A stretch of 6,595 bases of DNA. Source: Bacillota bacterium. GTDB taxonomy: Bacteria; Bacillota_I; Bacilli_A; RFN20; CAG-288. A program made the translations under genes and the position numbers. The notes beneath the pieces were generated by a model, which was not told the origin of the DNA, did no database searches, and was given only the letters and a program-made list of their open reading frames with translations. The DNA is taken from positions 1 to 6,595 of the forward strand of contig DNJQ01000119.1 of NCBI GenBank assembly GCA_003497225.1, given 5' to 3'. Positions 5,064 through 6,595 of the stretch are shown here, one piece after another. Every line of letters starts with the position of its first letter. The stretch's first letter is position 1.

Positions 5064-6544
5064 TCTTCACTGTCCTTCTTCTTTTCTTTTTTCATTTGCT
5101 TTTTAAGTTTAGCTTCTTCTAGTTTTTTCCTATCTTCCTCGATGGCATTTTCAATTTCTTCATCGGTACTGCTCTCTTCGATACTCTTCGTTTCTTCCAT
5201 AACTATCTTTAAATATTTTTTACCATCAGAAACTAATTCTTCATCTTCATCATTATCGATAACATGTTCATTTGCTTCGCTTAATTGTTCATTGAGATTT
5301 TCAAAACTTTTTTCTATTTCTTCACTCGTTAATAGCTTAGCTTTATTTTTCTCACTATATTTTTCATCCATCTTAGCGTAACGCTTTTCTAAAAGTTCAT
5401 AACTATGACTTCGATGAATAAAAGGCGTTAAATCTAAATCTTTAAAGGTTTGAGTATCAGCAATTTTTTCCGTATTAACTTTCGGTTTTCCGCGGTAAAA
5501 CGCGAAGCACAATCCGCCGATTAAAGTTAACATATAGTAACTTAAACCTCTCCACAAGATATTGCTGGCCGATGTTATAGTTTGACTTCCACCATAAATA
5601 TTTAAAAATAGTGTTTGGAAGCCCCATTCCGCTCCGCCGGAGCCTCCAGGAATAGGAATGAAGGAAGTTATCATAGCTAAATAACTTGATGAAAAGAGCG
5701 AGTCGAAATACTTGCCTTCCATATTTGCGCCACTTGCCATTCCGGCAAAATAAGGAATGGAATAAAGAAGCGTTAATTTAACTACGAATAAAAGGAAAAC
5801 TAAGATTAAAACTTTATAGTTGGTGATTAATCTTTTAAACTCGATACGGAAAGATGCTACTTGAGCCATGAGGTTTGTTCTTTTTTTCTCCGGATTCTTG
5901 ATGAGATGAATCTTAGCTAAAATATTAATTCCCCCATTTAAAATCAAGCGATGAAGTGGTCGGCAGAAAGCCAAAAAGAATAGTGAAAGAATGGTGAAAC
6001 TATTAATAATAAAACCTACAATTGATAAAATAATTGGTGTAAATTCTAAACCTAATAATTTAACATTTCCTATCGCTGATATCGTTTTAAATCCGGCGAA
6101 GAATGATACTAAAGCATAAATTAGTAGAACTGATTGATAGACGATAAAATGCATAACAAGAATTGAAGCAGCATTAGCGGCCTTAACTCCTTGTCTAGTA
6201 AATGTATAAACTTGAACGAATTGTCCTCCAGAAGCAAATGGTGTGACATTAGAGAAAAAAGATCCAATAAGGCCATTAACTGTTCCGTGCCCCACATGAT
6301 ATTTTTTGTTATACATTCTCGTGATAACAGTTAAGACACATCCTTCAACAAAAATCATCCCAATAACTAAGCCTACAATAGCTAAAACTGGAAGGATATT
6401 GGCTTGGCATAATGTATTCCATACCGCCATCGGATCTTCTTTTAATAAAAAATACAAAGTTAAACCTGTGACAGTAGCAATCATTAAGCCAAATATTAAA
6501 TAGTTTCTTGCCTGCTTGCTTAAAAGATGCTTCTTTTTAGGCAT
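5060..6544 (-). CDS. YbhN/MprF-type flippase-like membrane protein (LPG_synthase_TM), at least 494 aa
   Basis: Residues 1-350 form the lysylphosphatidylglycerol synthase TM domain (UPF0104/YbhN), with hydrophobic segments near 15-34, 50-72, 128-150, 167-192, 243-266, about 283-297 and 325-350. Family marks are SNVTPFASGGQFVQVYTFTRQGVKAA (98-123) and PIPGGSGGAEWGF (297-309). In MprF this half flips lipids; the aminoacyl-transfer (GNAT-like) half is absent, so lipid aminoacylation is unlikely. Instead a cytosolic tail (about 355-494) is extremely charged (Glu/Lys-rich, coiled-coil-like), ending KKQMKKEKKKDSEE. It overlaps the glycosyltransferase start by four bases, suggesting a joint job in glycolipid synthesis and movement. 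The ATG used here has no good ribosome site, and the frame stays open to the window edge (17 more codons), so the real start may lie outside. The operon promoter is not in the window. Confidence 0.9.
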   Translation of the reverse strand: MPKKKHLLSKQARNYLIFGLMIATVTGLTLYFLLKEDPMAVWNTLCQANILPVLAIVGLVIGMIFVEGCVLTVITRMYNKKYHVGHGTVNGLIGSFFSNVTPFASGGQFVQVYTFTRQGVKAANAASILVMHFIVYQSVLLIYALVSFFAGFKTISAIGNVKLLGLEFTPIILSIVGFIINSFTILSLFFLAFCRPLHRLILNGGINILAKIHLIKNPEKKRTNLMAQVASFRIEFKRLITNYKVLILVFLLFVVKLTLLYSIPYFAGMASGANMEGKYFDSLFSSSYLAMITSFIPIPGGSGGAEWGFQTLFLNIYGGSQTITSASNILWRGLSYYMLTLIGGLCFAFYRGKPKVNTEKIADTQTFKDLDLTPFIHRSHSYELLEKRYAKMDEKYSEKNKAKLLTSEEIEKSFENLNEQLSEANEHVIDNDEDEELVSDGKKYLKIVMEETKSIEESSTDEEIENAIEEDRKKLEEAKLKKQMKKEKKKDSEE

Positions 6545-6595
6545 AGTAATAGTCGTGGTTTCTTCGCTAGTTTTATTTTCGTTTGTGTTATTTAT

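Noticed and set aside
4869..5381. Rightward 170-residue Ser/Phe-rich frame
   Set aside because: It is the reverse complement of the Glu/Lys-rich tail and the glycosyltransferase start; GAA/AAA codons read backwards give TTC/TTT, which explains its Ser/Phe composition.
6306..6503. Rightward 65-residue frame
   Set aside because: It is antisense to the conserved TM domain of the flippase-like gene and has no ribosome site.
1..6595. Alternative genetic code (TGA = Trp)
   Set aside because: The tryptophans checked use TGG, no in-frame TGA occurs inside any gene, and TGA ends the flippase-like gene exactly at the ATGA overlap.

Overview
The window looks like chromosome of a low-GC Gram-positive bacterium of the Bacillota (class Bacilli, broad sense). 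The clues are an AT-rich composition, AGGAGG-type ribosome sites, RecX and a YhaM-type exoribonuclease, and two tiny Cys-rich one-helix proteins of the kind common in spore formers. The glycosyltransferase resembles the glucolipid synthases of Acholeplasma, so an Erysipelotrichia/RF39-like or other Mollicutes-adjacent lineage is plausible, but this is inference. Every tryptophan codon I checked is TGG and no TGA lies inside a gene, so the standard bacterial code applies and a Mycoplasma/Spiroplasma code is unlikely.

Layout, left to right. Positions 1-64 hold the 3' end of a rightward gene, followed by a hairpin. Positions 65-223 are AT-rich non-coding DNA with sigma-A-like and mother-cell-sigma-like promoter elements. 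Two tiny rightward genes of 35 and 31 codons (224-331 and 344-439) follow, each with a good ribosome site, then a textbook terminator (449-477). Next is a strong extended -10 promoter whose predicted start point falls on the ATG of a 468-residue membrane protein (564-1970). This suggests a leaderless mRNA. The protein has a 2TM-cytosolic-2TM core reminiscent of S-4TM effectors, plus a long Lys/Asn/Thr-rich tail.

The right two thirds is one tightly packed leftward operon. In transcription order it encodes a YbhN/MprF-flippase-like membrane protein (start near or beyond the right edge), a GT4 glycosyltransferase of the diacylglycerol glucosyltransferase type, a long RecX, and YhaM. Junctions are a 4-base overlap, a 1-base gap and an 8-base overlap, so translational coupling is likely. 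The first two genes form a plausible glycolipid synthesis/transport pair; RecX and YhaM add recombination control and RNA turnover.

The leftward operon and the 468-residue gene converge with one base between their stop codons. A perfect palindrome there is probably a bidirectional terminator, and it encodes the same last residues, Lys-Thr-Lys-stop, on both strands. No complete undescribed system is proven. The leads most worth a second look are the leaderless S-4TM-like gene, the dual-coding palindrome and the tiny Cys-rich pair.
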